A stretch of 46,307 nt of DNA, from NCBI GenBank assembly GCA_002862545.1, contig PKDJ01000153.1:1-46307 (forward strand), in the 5' to 3' direction. Both the position numbers and the translations under genes were made by a program. Source of the stretch: Pseudomonadota bacterium. GTDB lineage: Bacteria > Myxococcota_A > UBA796 > GCA-2862545. Under the pieces are notes generated by a model, which had not been told where the DNA came from, did no database searches, and saw only the letters and a program-made list of their open reading frames with translations. Of this stretch, positions 43,764 to 46,307 are shown piece after piece (the first letter of the stretch is position 1; each line of letters begins with the position of its first letter).

Positions 43764-44137
43764 GTGGACCGCCGGGGCACCCACCGACCGCTGGTGATGC
43801 GACGCCCACCACGCAGACGGGGATTTTCCATCACGTAGGCCCAGGCACGCTCCTGCAGCAGACCGACCACTACCGAGATCTCGACGCGGCTGTACAGCCC
43901 GTCTGCGACTCCTTCGTAGTGGTCGAGCAGCTGCAGCAATCGAGGCCCGGGGGTGTAGACCAGCTCGCCGTGCGCGACCCCGTCCAGACCGAGCTGAAGA
44001 GCAGGATAGCCGGCCGGAAGTCGCCAGAGCGAGCCACGCACCGTGGCATCGGCGCGACGTAGGCCCTGGAGGAGTCCGCCCTGTGCTCCACTCGACAGCA
44101 GTGTGCCGTAGACGAAGAGTGGAAGTTTGGGAGTCAC
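43760..44137 (-). CDS. Gamma-glutamylcyclotransferase-like protein
   Basis: 125 residues. AIG2/GGCT fold: FVYGTLL (Tyr10-Gly11-Thr12) near the start, [13 protein letters not shown], and the catalytic Glu75 in [15 protein letters not shown]. The family releases 5-oxoproline from gamma-glutamyl amines or dipeptides. The exact substrate is unknown. Overlaps the wHTH gene stop at its start (ATGA) and the sigma-54 gene at its end (GTGA), so translation is coupled on both sides. Confidence 0.85.
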   Translation of the reverse strand: MTPKLPLFVYGTLLSSGAQGGLLQGLRRADATVRGSLWRLPAGYPALQLGLDGVAHGELVYTPGPRLLQLLDHYEGVADGLYSRVEISVVVGLLQERAWAYVMENPRLRGGRRITSGRWVPRRST

Positions 44138-45762
44138 CCTCCCTCCTCGAGGAACGCCTCGAGCGCCTCGATCAGTGGGACGAGCCTCGCGTGCAGCTCC
44201 ATCTCCTCCGGTGCGGAGCGCAGTTGGTAGAAGAAGCGCTCGGCGAGCACGGCGTGACGCCCGACGACGATGGCGATCTCAAGGCCCTCCAGGACACGCA
44301 CCAGCGTTCGGAAGGGCAGCCCACCGACCGGCCGCCGGCAAGGCACCCAGCCACGAGACCACGCGAAGCGGTCGAGCACCAGCAGGGGTGACCCGAGCCG
44401 CTTGCCCTCGTAGCGAACCTCCCACTCCTGATGACGGAGCACGATCTCCACTCGCTCCGAGCAGACGCGGTGAAGCAACATCAACGCCGTCACCAGCGCG
44501 ACATACGGCGAGTGCATGACCGTCCGCATTCGCAGGCTGCGAGAGTCGGGCACCGAGCGAAGGGGGGGCTCACCCGGATGCACGATGCCACCGTGCGCGA
44601 TCGATGTGCGATGAGACAGATCTGGCAAGCCGACATCTGGCTGGCGGTGTGCCTGTCGCAGCATGCGATTGACCGACGCGAGCCCTCCCTGAAGCAGCGC
44701 GAGCATGGGGGGGAGACTGATCAGCAGTCCAGGCTGCTCCCACACGTCGAGGAAGGGGTCTGCGACGGCGAACAGCTCCTCTCCTGGTGAGCTCGCCCGA
44801 GGGAACGACTCCAGTGTCCGGTCGAGCAGCACCCGCTCGAGGTCACGGTCGACCGTCTCGGGGCTCAGAGGGCCTCCAAAGAGCCGCTCGTCCCAGGGAC
44901 GGTAGCGGGAGGCGACACGGTCCTTCCGAATCTCGGCGTGCCGATCGGTCCCCGCCTGCCGCGCATCGGCCAGGTAGTCTCGATAGCCGGGGTCCGACAG
45001 GATGACCGAGGCCGTGGTCGTCACCACATCGCGTCGAGCCACGGCCTCTGTGCTGACCACCAGCGCGCGCTCATGACGGCGCGCATCGCCACGCCGAATA
45101 GCGAGGTCGACATAGCCGCCGATGGGCGCACTCCCGGCACCAGCCCGGTCGAGCATGGCGCGCAGGTGACCCAAGGAGAGCTCACCATGGTCCAGCAGGG
45201 CGCCGAGCAAGTACCGGTAGAGGTCTGGATCGTACTCCCCGAGACGACTCGGAAGAGCGACCGGCTCCTCGGGAGTGGTCCGGACGGCCATCGGCAGCGC
45301 GAGCTGTCTGGCCTGCTCTTTGGGACCTCGCGGGCGCTTGCCAGCGGCCGGAGCGATCAGACTGCGAACGGCGGAGGCTCGCCGCAGCAGGGTCGAGGGC
45401 GCAAGATCAGGCTCGCGCGACGCAGCCGCACTCGCGATCTGCTTGGACGACGGGAGCTCTCCACCAGACAGACCAAGGAGAGAGCCCGCAATCGGGTTCG
45501 ACCACACGGCTCGGGCATAGACATCTCCGCGGTCCGCCGAGCCGTAGAGCAGCTCGAGACCCAGTGGGGAGAGCAGGTCGGGCTCGTCCATCAACCCAAG
45601 CCACTGACCAGCCTGCGTGTAGTAGTTGACCGTCCTGCTCTCGACCCCGAGCGCCTCCTGCAGGCCGCGCGTGCTGCGCACTCCTCGACCGACCATCTCC
45701 AGCAGACGCAGCAGGAGCTGTGGACTGTTCGCGTTTGGAATCCGATCGCGGCGGTCGCGCAT
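44134..45762 (-). CDS. wHTH-containing protein of unknown function
   Basis: 542 residues. The N-terminus (~10-75) forms a winged-helix pattern: [35 protein letters not shown] followed by [10 protein letters not shown]. Next (~100-130) comes [16 protein letters not shown]. This pairing recalls the N-terminal domains of some restriction- or ATPase-associated proteins; the match is by eye. The remaining ~400 residues are not recognised. GAGGA lies seven bases before the ATG. First gene of the minus-strand run and divergent from the partial gene at the right edge, so the two may be functional partners. Confidence 0.65.
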   Translation of the reverse strand: MRDRRDRIPNANSPQLLLRLLEMVGRGVRSTRGLQEALGVESRTVNYYTQAGQWLGLMDEPDLLSPLGLELLYGSADRGDVYARAVWSNPIAGSLLGLSGGELPSSKQIASAAASREPDLAPSTLLRRASAVRSLIAPAAGKRPRGPKEQARQLALPMAVRTTPEEPVALPSRLGEYDPDLYRYLLGALLDHGELSLGHLRAMLDRAGAGSAPIGGYVDLAIRRGDARRHERALVVSTEAVARRDVVTTTASVILSDPGYRDYLADARQAGTDRHAEIRKDRVASRYRPWDERLFGGPLSPETVDRDLERVLLDRTLESFPRASSPGEELFAVADPFLDVWEQPGLLISLPPMLALLQGGLASVNRMLRQAHRQPDVGLPDLSHRTSIAHGGIVHPGEPPLRSVPDSRSLRMRTVMHSPYVALVTALMLLHRVCSERVEIVLRHQEWEVRYEGKRLGSPLLVLDRFAWSRGWVPCRRPVGGLPFRTLVRVLEGLEIAIVVGRHAVLAERFFYQLRSAPEEMELHARLVPLIEALEAFLEEGG

Positions 45763-45896
45763 TCATGGTCCTCGTACGCCAGCCCTTCCACGCGCCAGCG
45801 CGCCGAGGACATCTCCCCAGCGCTGCTCTGCTAACCGGACGACCGGCCCAATACAGCCGCATCGTGCCAACCATACAGTGTCTTCGACCATCACAC

Positions 45897-45925
45897 TTGA
45901 CACGGCAAGTCATCAGAGGTACCGT
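45897..45925 (+). promoter_or_regulatory. Candidate promoter for the right-edge gene
   Basis: Perfect -35 TTGACA (45897-45902), a 17-base spacer and TACCGT (45920-45925), which keeps the important T, A and T. A 5-base inverted repeat (ACTTG...CAAGT) surrounds the -35 and could be an operator. About 50 bases remain to the ATG. The rest of the 213-base gap shows no other gene. Confidence 0.5.
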
Positions 45926-45975
45926 TCTTCAACCCTCCCTCCTCTCCCTCCCTGCATCCCCTCCCCGGGGCCCCA

Positions 45976-46307
45976 ATGAACCGCCTCGACCGGCGCATCG
46001 CACTTCTCCGCGGCAAGCGGAACGGATGCTTCGACACGGACCAGTACTACCTGGAGCGAGCTGCTCGAGCCCGCGTAGCGCGACGCGTCAGAGTCCATCT
46101 TCGACGCGGCCAACCGCTGATGCTCCTTGCACCGCGATGGAGCCAAGCCCATCGCTTCCTCGACGATGTCGCTGTCGATCTCGCCATCGGCGAGCCCGCC
46201 ACAGCCGCCCGACCCCTCTCGCTGGCTCCTCTCTCCGGCCGCACCACACACCAGGCCTGGGCCTGGCTGGTGCAGGCCTTGGCCGAGTTCGGTGATCTCC
46301 ACAGCCC
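45976..46307 (+). CDS. Start of a divergent gene, cut by the window edge
   Basis: An ATG opens a frame that runs without stop to the window end (~110 residues visible). It begins MNRLDRRIALLRGKRNG and has a basic stretch, RAARARVARRVRVHLRRG, then the strand QPLMLLAPRWSQAHRFLDDV and GRTTHQAWAWLVQAL. No family recognised. The visible part does not contain a full Walker motif. No purine-rich ribosome binding site precedes the ATG (the leader is C-rich), so the start is uncertain. Divergent from the wHTH gene, with a good -35 upstream. Confidence 0.6.
   Translation, partial: MNRLDRRIALLRGKRNGCFDTDQYYLERAARARVARRVRVHLRRGQPLMLLAPRWSQAHRFLDDVAVDLAIGEPATAARPLSLAPLSGRTTHQAWAWLVQALAEFGDLHS

Noticed and set aside
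45864-45869. TGGCAC on the minus strand as a sigma-54 promoter for the wHTH gene
   Set aside because: The following GC element is one base too close to fit the -24/-12 spacing.
1-46307. tRNA, rRNA, insertion sequence, integrase or prophage genes
   Set aside because: Looked for on both strands; nothing with tRNA arms, transposase or integrase motifs was recognised.

Overview
The window is a GC-rich, densely packed bacterial chromosome segment with no mobile elements, rRNA, tRNA or CRISPR that I can see. The mix of genes suggests a deltaproteobacterium in the broad sense, probably Myxococcota: several FHA-domain proteins, a eukaryote-like Ser/Thr kinase with a PP2C phosphatase, two sigma-54 activators with intact GAFTGA loops, methylmalonyl-CoA epimerase, multihaem cytochromes and a copper monooxygenase-like lipoprotein. 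This placement is inference from gene content only.

Layout. 1-6693 (+): two tandem GT-C membrane glycosyltransferase paralogues (the first cut by the window edge) coupled by 4-base overlaps to a secreted thioredoxin-octahaem cytochrome fusion. 6690-7973 (-): a haem-containing, PHM-like copper lipoprotein behind two palindromes. 8034-11124 (-): an intact histidine ammonia-lyase-type gene coupled to a paralogue that has lost the MIO serine and catalytic tyrosines. 11364-16353 (+): ribF, aroE, two FHA proteins and a HEAT-repeat lipoprotein. 16334-16960 (-): a TetR regulator, divergent from an AAA+ ATPase (17039-18748). 18889-21522 (+): rplU, rpmA, obgE, rsfS, rlmH. 21610-24280 (+): serA, serC and a DUF1292 protein, facing a DUF1015 protein (24288-25490, -).

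25618-29675 (+): a 1071-residue FHA protein with an FhaA-like N-terminus, coupled to a PP2C phosphatase. Facing it on the minus strand (29681-33177) is an operon of methylmalonyl-CoA epimerase, a NagZ-type glycosidase, a small exported protein and a zinc-ribbon Ser/Thr kinase. Phosphatase and kinase genes meet tail to tail, so kinase, phosphatase and phosphothreonine reader lie together. 33206-35391 (-): a DnaC-like ATPase with a Cys-rich N-terminus, a probable partner protein and an unknown protein. 35508-36701 (+): an acidic exported protein with a barrel-like C-terminus.

36715-45762 (-) is one long run: a wHTH protein, a gamma-glutamylcyclotransferase-like protein, two sigma-54 activators (one with FHA), a coiled-coil protein, a very acidic TPR protein, a 55-residue protein, a TPR protein and a class I glutamine amidotransferase. 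At the right edge a divergent gene (45976-end, +) starts and runs out of the window. Genes are mostly coupled by ATGA/GTGA overlaps; only one convincing intrinsic terminator was seen (after rpmA). There is no gene-free stretch over 300 bases.
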